A stretch of 64,000 nt of DNA from NCBI GenBank assembly GCA_028622995.1, contig JAJQJQ010000012.1:1550001-1614000 (forward strand), in the 5' to 3' direction. The notes beneath the pieces are model-generated. The model was not told where the DNA came from and searched no databases. It saw nothing but the letters and a program-made list of their open reading frames with translations. The position numbers and the translations under genes were made by a program. Shown here in pieces: positions 25,165 to 35,844 of this stretch (position 1 is the stretch's first letter; each line of letters starts with the position of its first letter). The stretch is from Panagrolaimus kolymaensis (Eukaryota > Nematoda > Chromadorea > Rhabditida > Panagrolaimidae).

Positions 25165-26584
25165 AATATTAGTAAAGAGTCGTCGTCAGCACAAGCGGCA
25201 ATGCCTAAGAATGAATGAAAGATAAAAAAATTTTCAATCGAACGAAAGCATTGCTTTCCCAAGAAATATTAAACTTTTATAAATTTGCATAGTTCCTTTT
25301 TTTACTGCATCTAATTTTTTTCAAAGCATTTATATTTTCAGTCAGTCTCAAAATCTCGTAAAAGAACGTGTTGGAATTCAGTTTGGTTCTTCCTTTCTTT
25401 TATTATTATTAAAAGTGAACATACATATGTACGCAAAATAGCACTTTAGTTTAAAAATTGCAAATTTTATATCATTATGTTTAAAATTCAAGGTGCTCAA
25501 AGCGCTTAAAGGGTAAACATACTTGCTTTGATTATTGTACACATACTCATCCAATTTTTGATGATATCATCTTTTAGTAAGATTTGTACATAACTTTTTT
25601 ATTTTACAAGGCTTCCTTTGCATTCATTTATGTATATTTTTTTTAAACAGTAGCGCTGATGCTTTCTAGATTTATCTATGATTTATGATAAACCTCTCAA
25701 AAAATTATCTGCTTGGCTTGTTTTTATATTTATACAAAAAAATGGGTTTTATGCATTTTTTTCAAAGGATGAAAACCAAGAATTACGTATTATTATTTTT
25801 TTTCTTTATTCTTGACTAGGAATCGTATAGGAAAAAAACCTTTTTTTGGAGTTTGTAAAAATGCAAAAAGGAAAAAGACAAATAAATGTTAAGATATCAA
25901 TATTCGTTTTTGCCGTCTGTGGATATGCTTTTTTAAAGGTAGCCTTCCTAAATCGGATTCTTACTCTAACATTTTGACTTAAAAAGGGACCATACATACT
26001 TACAAAAATTGAAACTTCAAAAAAAGCAAACTTTATAATATTTTTTTTAAAGGGAAATCTTAAAAACACATGGCTGTAAAGTTTGAAGCATATATCTTTT
26101 ATAATTGTTGAATAAATTACAGCATTCATCGTTTACGTTAAAAATAAGCAAAATTTAATTTTAAACTATCATAAACAAAACGCGTTGCTTTAGGAGAAAC
26201 TTTTCTTATTTTTTTAATACAAGATCCTATTTTTGTCTTTTTTCCAAGAATTTATTAAATGTTTATCAAAACATTCTAAATTGAATAGGATCACAAGTTT
26301 TTTACAACTACATCGCTATCTATAAAAAGCAATACATATGACTGACTACATTATCCCTTAAAATGTTCCAGGATCATACTGTAATCCACCAAAATGTTTA
26401 CTAATAATCAACGCATGTACTCTACGTGAAAAATTAAAAATGCTAAAAGGAAGCTTAATACAACTAAGCTTGAAACCATAAAAAATAAAATTTTTATAAA
26501 AATATAAGGAAGAGATTAAGGCCATTAAAAAAACTACAATTACGCGATGTTTTAACTTTTAAAAAAATAATGTTTGTTTTTAAG
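25165..26584. other. Spacer between membrane protein and kinase remnant
   Basis: A/T-rich, with no convincing exon. The expected kinase N-lobe (glycine loop, VALK lysine) of the downstream kinase-like gene was looked for here on the plus strand and not found. The minus frame 25806-26129 has no domain. Confidence 0.5.
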
Positions 26585-29331
26585 ACTCTACATGCAATTG
26601 AAGCTCTTCATGGAATTGGATTTATATCAAGGGATGTCAAACCATCAAATTTTGCTGTAAGTTTATATTACTGTAGCTCCCTCATTTAATGATTTATTTC
26701 TGGATCATTTTTTAGATTGGACATCAAAATGCTCTTCGAAGACTTGTTTATATGCTTGATTTTGGAATCGCTGGAACTTATATTGATGATCATGGTAATC
26801 CACTTTCAAGACGACAAGGAACAAGCTTTCGTGGAACATCTCGTTATTGTGCTTTATCTCAACATTCTGAACCTGATTAATGTCGAAGGGACGATAATGA
26901 GTTTATCATTTTTTTAAATTAAAGCTTTCATTGATCATTCAAAATTTTTGACAAAAACAAATAGCCAAAAATATGTATATAGTAAAATCGTTGACATCAT
27001 TTAGAAATTTAGTAGCATTAATTTGATCTCAACAGTAGCAATCCTTTTTTTCAAGAATAACAAAATTAGGCTTAAAAAAAAAGCTTCGAAAAATGAGTTA
27101 AATGCAAAATGATGCCATTGATCTAGTGTACTAGCTTCGAAATTCGATCTTTGTATAATTTCTGAGCCTAATAAAGAATTTGTATTAGAACTTCTTTTCT
27201 TTGTACTAAAAAAGATTATCTTGTTATTTTGGTACTAATGTTCTAAAATTTTGTTAATCTCAATGATCATTTGTTTATTCGTTTGCATAAAAAAAGTTAC
27301 ATTTGATGACGATAAAATTCGCCCACTTCTTTTGCCTATATATTAATAAACCCTTAAAGTTTTTATTAATCAAAAAGTGATCATTGAATGAAGAATAGCT
27401 TTGTAAGGAATGCAAATAAAAATAACGCAGCTTGTATTTAGGTTTATCAATTTTAAAAAAGGGAGAAAGAAATATTTAAATATTTGTTGTAGCATTTTTA
27501 CCTTACGGATTAACTAATTCCTGGTATGGTTGGCTTAAATTTAAGATCTTTAACATCTTACTCATGTTTTTTTTTTATCCTTGAAAATCCATTTCATCTG
27601 TTCATTAATGCCATCAGACAACAATAACATCTGACTTTGAATTATCCATCTAATGAATAATGCAAAAACTGTAAAGGCTAATTACATGTTAACAAATCAA
27701 CTGATGACGCTAATATTAGAGTAATAATTATGGCTTAAAATTATCTATTTTGACCTTCTGTTTTTCTAAAGGGAATCACTGATCAAAAATCTATTAAGCA
27801 AAAGGCATTGTTAGGATTTATGGAAGCTGTTTAACATCCATCATTATGCATACAAAATGATTAAGATTGGTTTAATAAAAAAAAAAGAATTTTCGTACGG
27901 ATTTTATTTTAATTCAACAAGAAGCTAGCAGCCGATGAGATGAGCGTAAGCATTTTAAACTTACTCATGAATTACCTTTTTTTAAGAAGATAAAGAAAGC
28001 TTACGGTAGATTTTTCTTTAGATAAGCATTTGCAAAATTTTAATATTTTTGAGCGTGGCATTTGTTAAGGCGATTTTTATAAAATACAAAATTTGTTATA
28101 CGTACTTCGCAACAAAAAAAAAATCTCTGATAGTCAGTTAATTTTTGAAGGGCTTTAAACCGGTTTGCAAGTTTTTTGTACGATGAAGCTTTACTTTTTC
28201 ATGTAAAAATAGGCAAAAAGCAGCTGATTTCAAATGGGAGAAAAAAGGAATGTAAAAGTACAATTTACTATTTTAGATTTTAGATGGAATTTTTTTTAGC
28301 TTAAAGGGCAAAGTTTTTCGCGGAGTTGTTTTTTTCATCCTTTAGCCCCTCTAATATTTTACTTTCGTTTAATTAAATAAGGTAATTCCAATTCGTAAAA
28401 GTCCTTTAATTTGCTGTAAAATTTTTATATTATTATGAAACATAATCAGCAAAAAGAGTAAAATATTAAATGCTCTTTTCGTCTCCATTGTAAACCATCT
28501 CATGATTATTGAAATACATATGCCTAACAACTCCGCATTTAAGCAGCTTTCGCAAATACCCACTGAAATATTACATAATTGTAAAATATAAAGGTGTTTT
28601 TTTTAAAATTCACTTATAATTTTTACTTGTGGACTTTTTTTTACAAAAAAAGTGACTAAAAAAGAAAAGCTACTCAAAAATCCTTTTTTATGTTTTAAAG
28701 AAATTGCTTTTTTTCGAAAAATTTGCAGCCCAAAAATTTGTATTTATAAAAAATGACTGCACCATTAGGATTAAAGCACAATACTTGGATTTAAAAAAAT
28801 AGTAGTTTTAATCTCGTGAAATCATAACACATTTTTTACTGCATACTTTATTTCGAAATTTTTCTTTTAGTTTCACTCTGTTATAATTTTTCTAATTATC
28901 TTACATTTTTAGTTGAATCATGGTTTTATTCATTGGTCGAACTTACAACAGGACGTCTACCATGGGCATGTTTTGGACGAAATGAAAAAGACAAAATAGC
29001 TGATTCAAAACTACGTGTTCGAACAAGTGATCGTCAATCATTCCTTTCAAAAAGTCCACAACAATATAATTTGATCATGAATGTTATCGACAAATGGAAA
29101 TTTGATGATTCACCTGATTATGATGGTCTTTATGTTGTACTTGCAAGAATTATGGATGCAAATGGAATAAAGTTCGATGATCCTTATGACTGGGAAAAGC
29201 TTGAAAGATATCGTTCAACGCCATGTCTTCAACTTTCAATTGGTGAAAAGCCTAAAGCTTTCGAACATTGTGTTTTTGTCAAACATCCTGAACTTCAACA
29301 AATTATTCACAATACTGTATCACCTGATTAA
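26585..29331 (+). pseudogene. Tau-tubulin-kinase-like (CK1 superfamily) kinase, probably inactivated
   Basis: Three exon-like blocks carry a TTBK/worm CK1-type C-lobe. Block 1, 26585-26656, has the catalytic loop SRDVKPSNFA, with His of HRD replaced by Ser. Block 2, from 26716, has MLDFGIAG (the DFG metal-binding motif) and FRGTSRYCA. Block 3, 28913-29331, has WFYSLVELTTGRLPW and the rest of the C-lobe, ending in TAA. Block 2 has an in-frame TAA at 26878-26880, just before CRRDD, where family members read through to (G)RxDD. The expected donor after GAT-A at 26896 reads ATGAGT (26897-26902) rather than GTGAGT. Joining at 26896/28913 would restore the exact family frame (DD-IESWFYSLVEL). No N-lobe with ATP-binding Gly loop or Lys was found upstream, and the ~2-kb gap is far longer than neighbouring introns. 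I infer a decayed gene; an assembly error would have to explain both changes. Its 3' end converges on Vps18, 78 bp away. Confidence 0.75.
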
Positions 29332-29409
29332 TTCCCTATTTTTTATTTTGTATGTATAATAATAATTTGTAATTTCAATAATATAATAAATATTTTTTTC
29401 TTCATAAAC

Positions 29410-31436
29410 TCAAATTTTCCATTCTTTCATTTCTCTTTCATATTCATTTTGGGTGTAAAATGGTTCATCAACAAGGTTTATGGCTCGCTTTCCACAAAGA
29501 GGACAATCATCACTTAACATTTCCCCGATTTTTCTTTTAACAATATCAATTTTTGCTTTAACCAAAGGATCTTCATCACGAGCAAATTGATTAGAAAGTC
29601 TTGCATATTCGTTTTTGAAGAAAGTGTACTTTCTGGTTTCATCCTAAAAAATTGTGATTCAAGTGTTTCAAGAAAGTAAAAGATAGCCATTTCATTGAAA
29701 GAAAAATTCCTACCTGATTAAAAACTCCAAGTAAAATTTCTTCGCAACAATCTGAATGTAAATAATGCCAACAATGAAAAGCATAAAAAGGTTTAGAAAA
29801 AATATTTTCTTGACATCGAAAGCATTTATCCGTCATTTTTACTAATCGATAAGTTTTCTTTCGAATTTCAATATCCTCTTTAATGGATTCTGCAAGTTCG
29901 GCTGCTTCTTTAATGCTTTGTTGTAAATCTTGAATCTTTTCTGATTTTTCCTTTAAACAATCACAAAATGGTCCTTGAAGAGCTTCAATGGAAGTGAATT
30001 CAGGAAAAAATGGAAGCAAATCATCCGCGTTTATGACATTCCCTGATTCCTTGATAAGTTTCAAAACATCTGCTATAGAATATTGTTTTTCAATCATGTG
30101 TCGAGCAATCATCAACCAAGCATGCTTTTTAACTTCTTCCGATTTTGAAATGGCTGCATCGTCATCAAATGAAAAAATATCATCATCTTCTTCACCAATT
30201 TGTTTTGCACAATCCTTTGCTAAATTTAAGTCAATTTCAAGGGCATATTTTACTGCGCTTTCATACATCCCTTCACGTTGGTAAAGATAAACGCAACTGT
30301 CTTTGAAATCTAAAATATTGTTTTAGTTTATCAACATCAAAAAATTATAAATGTGTCCACAAACTTTTACGAATACATAATCTTAATGCCATTCCAACAT
30401 CATAAGCAGGTTCATCGCCAATATTTGAATGCTTTATTAAATAACCCAATAATAAATCAGGTTTATGTTCAGCATAAATTCGAAGCAAGAATGCATGAAT
30501 TGGTCGCGTGCCTTTGCCTCTGGCAACAATATGAGAAAAATATTGAAATGCAATTGCTACAAGTTTAGGATTTTCTAATGATTTATAAAATGCAGGAAGA
30601 AGTTGAGAAGGATCAAGAATGGGTTCATTTTGTAAAATGGATTGTAAAAATTCAATTGGAATGGCTGGTAAAATATCGGGTGCAAATTTATAATAAAAAT
30701 TGGGATTTGATCTTTGTTTGATAACACCCAGTGCATCAGAAAACTTGTTTTGAAGGATAAACATTCGAATAAGAGTTTCATAATCTAAAATAACAAAATA
30801 AATTTTACTCGTTAAAAAAAATTGGAAATGTGTTATTGAAAAACTGTATGGTAGCTACAACAACTCTACGATTCATTTCCATACCAAGAAAGTACACAAA
30901 TTGTTTCGTAGAGAAAAGCCATAAAAGCTCTAATCGTTGTCACAACGATCTTATATACAAGTAACAAGCAACAACAACAAACCTTTAAAAAGTGAAGATA
31001 AAATAATATGAGTATCAAAATCCAAATGTGATAAAGCAAGTTTATAAGCGGCTTCTTTGTTTCCTTTCAAACATCTCAAAACTAATGGATTCCGTAAAAA
31101 TATGTCTAATTCATTTTTCAAACCATTAATATCATTTCCAACTCCTTCTTTCCCTCTTCTGATATCTGCTAATTCACTCAATGAAATATCCAAAATCCAC
31201 CAAATGAGGAGAGCCAATCTTACTGGATCATTTTCAGCTTCAAATCTAAGCATTAAATATGTTTTTAGCCCTCTTCTTTTTTCAATACTTTCATTGGTAA
31301 TAAATTTAAGAATGACAGCATCAAAAGGTTCAATGGATTGAAAGTAATGGGTTGCTGCTTCGATATACCTTTCATGGCTGAAATTATCATCTGATTTGAG
31401 CTTCATCGCTTGTTTGAAGCATTTTAAGTCTTTCAT
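29410..31436 (-). CDS. Vps18 (HOPS/CORVET subunit), C-terminal half only
   Basis: Four exons on the minus strand (31436-30983, 30784-30365, 30309-29714, 29643-29410) give 567 residues. They match the alpha-solenoid and RING-H2 parts of Vps18/Pep3, the core subunit of the HOPS and CORVET tethering complexes acting at endosomes and lysosomes. Recognisable family segments include YYKFAPDILPAIPIEF, AYDVGMALRLCI, LPFFPEFTSIEAL and the terminal EPFYTQNEYEREMKEW. The RING begins with CFRC (about residue 454), continues with the FHCWHYLHSDCC segment and closes with CPLC (about 537-540). The usual protein is near 970-1000 residues with an N-terminal beta-propeller. That half is absent: only 300 bp separate the first visible ATG from the divergent rpn-7 start, and they encode nothing propeller-like. 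It may be an N-terminally truncated copy, a split gene or a retired paralogue; the surviving half has no stop or frameshift. Confidence 0.85.
30851..30949. other. Inverted repeats inside a Vps18 intron
   Basis: The first Vps18 intron (30785-30982, 198 bp) is about four times longer than most neighbouring introns. It carries the 8-bp palindrome GTAGCTAC (30851-30858) and an 8-bp stem CTCTACGA (30864-30871) / TCGTAGAG (30906-30913). It also carries a perfect 17-base palindrome, ATCGTTGT-C-ACAACGAT (30933-30949). Such density suggests a structured RNA or a small inserted element; no family was recognised. Confidence 0.4.
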
Positions 31437-31736
31437 TGATCCAGTAATAGTAAAAAGAAAAGCTAATTATTGAATTAATAAAGAAGGAGGAAAACTTTCA
31501 GAAGAAATTTTTTTGATTGAAGTAAATTTTTGAAAGGATTGAAAAAAGTAAGGGACTTGAACAGATTTCTGGCAAAACGGGCTTTTACATCAACGATGCC
31601 TCGCCTTATAAAATTTGGATGACATTGAAATTTCTTTCTCATCATTTTTTTCTTCAAAGTTTTTACCTTTGTCTAAAACTTATTTTGCGTGTATTATCTT
31701 TCCTTTATTTTACCTTTTTTGATATCACTTCAAAAA
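31437..31736. promoter_or_regulatory. Shared divergent upstream region of vps-18 and rpn-7
   Basis: 300 bp between two divergent start codons. Pyrimidine-rich on the plus strand and without a clear TATA box. It most likely holds promoters for both genes, unless the Vps18 fragment is unexpressed. Confidence 0.45.
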
Positions 31737-33147
31737 ATGGCTGAATCAAGTTCGAAATCGCAAACCAAGGTAGCTACAGCTAAATCGGCAACATCCGTTG
31801 ATGAATTCGAAAAAGATGTAAGTTTCTTTCTTGTTTGTGCTTCTCTATTAATTAATTTCTCTTTTATTTTTCAGCTTATTTCAAAGAATCCCAATCTTGA
31901 AATTGCGCAATTACGCTTTCTTGTTAACAACAAAGCCATTGATCCCGCTGTCAAAGCTGAAAAACTCAAACTCTTGCTTCAATTCATCAAGGACAATGAA
32001 ATGGGACCATTTTATGAACTCGTCGCAAGTGAACTTCAAATCAATGTCGATAAGGATTTATTAGCTGATCTTAAAGAAAAGAATGCTAAGAAGTTGAAAG
32101 AAATCGATGCCGAAATCCTTGATGCTGAACAAAATTTGGGAGAAAGTGAAGTTCGTCAAGCCTTCCTGAAAAAGTCTGAATACCTCTGCCAAATTGGTGA
32201 TAAAGAAGCTGCAGTATCTGCTTTCCGTCAAACTTATGAGAAAACTGTTGGCATGGGATATCGTATTGATTTAGTTTTCAACCTTATTCGTCTTGGTCTT
32301 TTCTTCTTGGATCACAAACTCATTAGTGCGAATATCAGCAAAGCTAAAGGATTAATGGAACAAGTAAGTCTCGTAAATGTTACTTAAAATCTTGATTAAT
32401 CTGATTCAATATTTTAGGGTGGTGATTGGGAACGCAAGAATCGTCTTCGCTCATATGAAGGTTTGTACAAGATGGCAACTCGAGATTTCAAAGGCGCTGC
32501 ATCTTTATTCCTTGAAGCTGTCCCTACTTTTGGATCGTATGAACTCATGTCGTATGAAGATCTCGTCTTCTATACTGTTTTAACAACCGTTTACTGTACA
32601 TTCACTTTCTTATAACTTACTAAAAACTAATTTTCATTTTTCAGCTCTTGATCGTCCAGAACTTCGAGAAAAGGTTATGCGCTGCAATGAAATTCAAGAA
32701 CAACTTACTGGTGGTGGAGAAAAGGGTGATTTGATCCCAATTCGTCAATATGTTGAAGCATTTTATAATTGCACCTATGATCAATTCTTCATTATGCTTG
32801 CACAACTCGAATCTCAACGTCTCAAATTTGATCGTTATATTGCTCCACATTATGCTTTCTATTCTCGTGCAATGCGACTAAAAGCTTATGAACAATTTTT
32901 AACTCCATACAAAACTGTTCGCTTGGACATGATGGCAAAGGATTTTGGTGTTTCAATGGCTTTCATCGATCGAGAACTTCATCGTCTGATTTCAACCAGT
33001 CAACTCAATTGCCGTATTGATGCCGTTCGTGGAATTATTGAAATGAATCATCCAGATAATAAGAATCATCTTTACAAAGCTGTTATGCGTGATGGTGACA
33101 TCCTTCTTAATCGTATCCAGAAGCTTGCTCGTGTTATTAATGCCTAA
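31737..33147 (+). CDS. rpn-7: 26S proteasome non-ATPase regulatory subunit 6 (Rpn7/PSMD6)
   Basis: Four exons (31737-31817, 31875-32363, 32418-32595, 32645-33147) give 416 residues, close to the usual 390-410. Rpn7 is a PCI-domain lid subunit of the 19S regulatory particle, needed for lid assembly and degradation of ubiquitinated proteins. The helical-repeat N-terminal half is followed by a C-terminal PCI domain, ending in the family hallmark [17 protein letters not shown]. Segments such as [13 protein letters not shown] and [16 protein letters not shown] are typical. The third exon ends at the T of a split Ser codon; reading past it would hit a stop, which fixes the donor at 32596. The start codon follows CAAAAA and gives a Ser/Lys/Thr-rich leader. 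An AATAAA at 33207-33212 precedes the next gene by about 110 bp. Confidence 0.95.
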
Positions 33148-33321
33148 TTTAATTTATCGTATATCTGTATTATTTATAACTCTTTTTTGTCTACGGTGTG
33201 TGTTTAAATAAAGTGCAGTTTTAAAAAGTTTTTTTTATATCAAAATTAAGGGTCTTTTTACCTCGAGAATATTTAGGGTTTATTTTCCTATTGTTAAGTT
33301 AGTTTAGTGAAAGATTTTTGT

Positions 33322-33323
33322 AG
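33322..33323 (+). promoter_or_regulatory. Probable trans-splice acceptor for PPWD1
   Basis: A TTTTTGTAG acceptor ends directly at the PPWD1 start codon. Upstream is the rpn-7 AATAAA (33207-33212), so the gap between polyadenylation signal and acceptor is about 110 bp, typical of nematode operons. Confidence 0.6.
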
Positions 33324-35539
33324 ATGGCAGGAGTTCCAGATGATGAAATTGTTGGACCAGCGATCCCTGCATCACTAAGAAGAACAGTGGAAGTAACTGT
33401 AACAGAAGAAGTTGGAGGATCAGATGAACCAGAAACGAAAAGAATCAAAGTGACTGAAACAGAAGAAATCGAAGAAACTTTTGTAGTACCTGTTGCTCCT
33501 CCAAAGCCAGCAAAGGCATTGAAGTTTGAAGAAACTTATCTCCGAACTCTTCCTCGTGCTTCTCAATATGAAAAATCTTTTATGCACCGTGATGTTATCA
33601 CTCATGTTTTTGCAACAAAAACTGATTTTATCATTACCGCTTCTTGTGATGGTCATTTAAAGTTTTGGAAGAAAATTCATAAAGAAGGTGTTGAATTTGT
33701 CAAGCATTTTCGATGTCATATGCGTAAGCCTTTTATTTCCAATTTGCTTTCATTATTTATTTGGTTTTAGATCCATTTTCTGATATTACGATTAATCACA
33801 ATGGTAATCTAATGGCTACAGTTTGCTCTCAAGAAAATACGGTGAAGATCTTTGATATCGTCAACTTTGATATGATTAATATGTTCAAATTTCCCTTTTC
33901 TCCGAAGATTGCTGCATTTGTTCATGTTGGATCTGATCTTGAACTAGCTTTGGCGATATCGGATGCAAATTCACCAAAGATATTTGTTTATGATTGTAAA
34001 GGTGAAAATGCACCTATCAAACTTATTGAGAATCTTCACAGTCGTCCTGTTGCTTTGATGGAGGTTAGTTTTCTTTTTTAAGCCACCATAATATCTTGTT
34101 TCTTTTTAGTTCATTCCTGCTTTAAATGTAACTATTTCCATTGATGAAAGAGGAATGCTTGAATATTGGTCTGGTGTCAAAACAAGCTACGAGTTTCCTA
34201 AGAATATCGAATGGGAATTTAAAACCGACACTGATCTTTATGAATTTGCAAAAATACGTCAACCGCCAAAAGCACTTGTGGTTTCTCCAACAGGAAATTA
34301 CTTTGCCACATTTTCTCATGATCGAAGTCTCAAAATATTTTCTGTAATTACTGGAAAGATTATCAAAGTATTGGATGAAACTTTAACTCGTTATATTGAA
34401 GAAGCTAAACTGAATGAGTGAGTTTTATTAATCATAAATTAGTTATTTACTTTCTTTTTTTTCAGACGTCATGGACTTTTACATGTTGATTGGACTCGAA
34501 AAGTGGCAATGGAGAAGGACATAAACAAGGATCCCAAAGCTTTTGATAATATTCAATTATCTTTTGATGAATCTGGCAACTTCTTGATTTATCCAAGTAC
34601 TATAGGATTGCGAATTTATAACATTGTCACGGAAAAAGTTGTTCGAGATTTGGGCAAAACTGAATCTGTTAGATTTATGGGTGTTGCAATTTGTCGAGCA
34701 ATGCCAACAACAGCTGAAAGACTCAAAGGTGCTGCTATTACTGCTGAAATTGAAGCTTCCGAAAATCCTGCATTGAGAAAGTTTGATGTTGATCCTATGA
34801 TTGTAAGTTTTAAGATTACTTTACAAATTTTACAAATGATTGTTTTTAGATTGCATCAGCTTATCGAAAGAATCGTTTTTATATTTTCACTAATGCTGAA
34901 CCATTTACTGGTGGAGAAGAAGAAGAAGGTGTTACAAATCGTGATGTCTTCAATGAAAAACCTCGAAAGGAAGATGCTCTCACAACCTTCGACCATGAAG
35001 AAGAATCTAAAGCGATGACCGATGCAGCAATCATTCATACAACTTGTGGCGATATCCATGTTAGATTATTTCCTAAAGAATGTCCGAAAGCTGTTGAAAA
35101 TTTTGTTACTCATGCTCGTCGTGGATATTATAATGGACATTGCTTTCATCGTGTTATTAAATCTTTTGTAAGTACCATTTTAGTTATTCTTTCGTTTACT
35201 TTATGTTTATTTTAGATTATTCAAACTGGTGATCCAACGGGTAAAGGAACTGGTGGTCAAAGTATTTGGGGACCTGATTTTGAAGATGAATTTCATCCTA
35301 TGCTTCGACATGATAAACCTTTTCGACTCTCAATGGCTAATGCTGGACCAAATACAAATGGATCTCAATTTTTCTTTACTGTTGTTCCTGCAGAATTTTT
35401 GGATGGAAAGAATACACTTTTTGGTGAAGTCGCTGATGGATATAGTGTAGTACAAAAGATCAATCAAACACCAACTTATGAAAAATCTGGACGACCTAAA
35501 GATGAAATCAACATTGTTTCGATTACTTTAAAAAATTGA
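33324..35539 (+). CDS. PPWD1: Spliceosomal WD40-repeat cyclophilin (PPWD1)
   Basis: Six exons (33324-33723, 33771-34063, 34110-34417, 34466-34802, 34850-35167, 35216-35539) give 659 residues, near the 646 of human PPWD1. An acidic N-terminus with [10 protein letters not shown] leads into WD40 repeats (for example [20 protein letters not shown] and [17 protein letters not shown]). A cyclophilin-type peptidyl-prolyl isomerase domain follows from about residue 505 to the end. The catalytic Arg (FHRVIKSF), [20 protein letters not shown] and FGEV motifs are present. The Trp that usually precedes LD in the cyclosporin pocket is Phe here (AEFLDGKNT). The family is found in activated spliceosomes in the nucleus. 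Tight spacing after rpn-7 and an acceptor abutting the ATG suggest operon expression. Confidence 0.95.
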
Positions 35540-35844
35540 CATGTTATGTAATTTATTTATTTTGTTTTTATATCATTATTGTTTGTTGTTGAATAAACTT
35601 GTGAAAAATTAGTTAGATTTGTTTGTTTGAAGTTGCTTTTGGTAAAGGTTAATCATTGGATTTTTGGGATTGCGCGCTTGCATATTTCCCTTCAGGAATC
35701 CTTTGAGGCTTGGGAAAATCAAGTTCCATTCAACCAAAATAGTTTACGCAAATTTTTTTTTCATTCTAACTTTCGAAAAAACGTATAAAAGGATTTGGAA
35801 TCCATGAAAAAGCTTTCATGCGTCTTTGCTGAAATTCGTAAAAG
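35540..35844. promoter_or_regulatory. PPWD1 3' end and LEA-like gene promoter
   Basis: The PPWD1 3' UTR carries an AATAAA-type signal near 35592. A clear TATAAAAG lies at 35784-35791, about 55-60 bp before the LEA-like ATG. Between TATA and ATG is a near-palindrome, CATGAAAAAGCTTTCATG (35803-35820). A strong TATA box suits an inducible or highly expressed gene. Confidence 0.6.

Noticed and set aside
25806..26129. 107-codon minus frame next to the kinase
   Set aside because: No recognisable motif and no splice or codon signature; also checked for a kinase N-lobe on the plus strand and none was seen.
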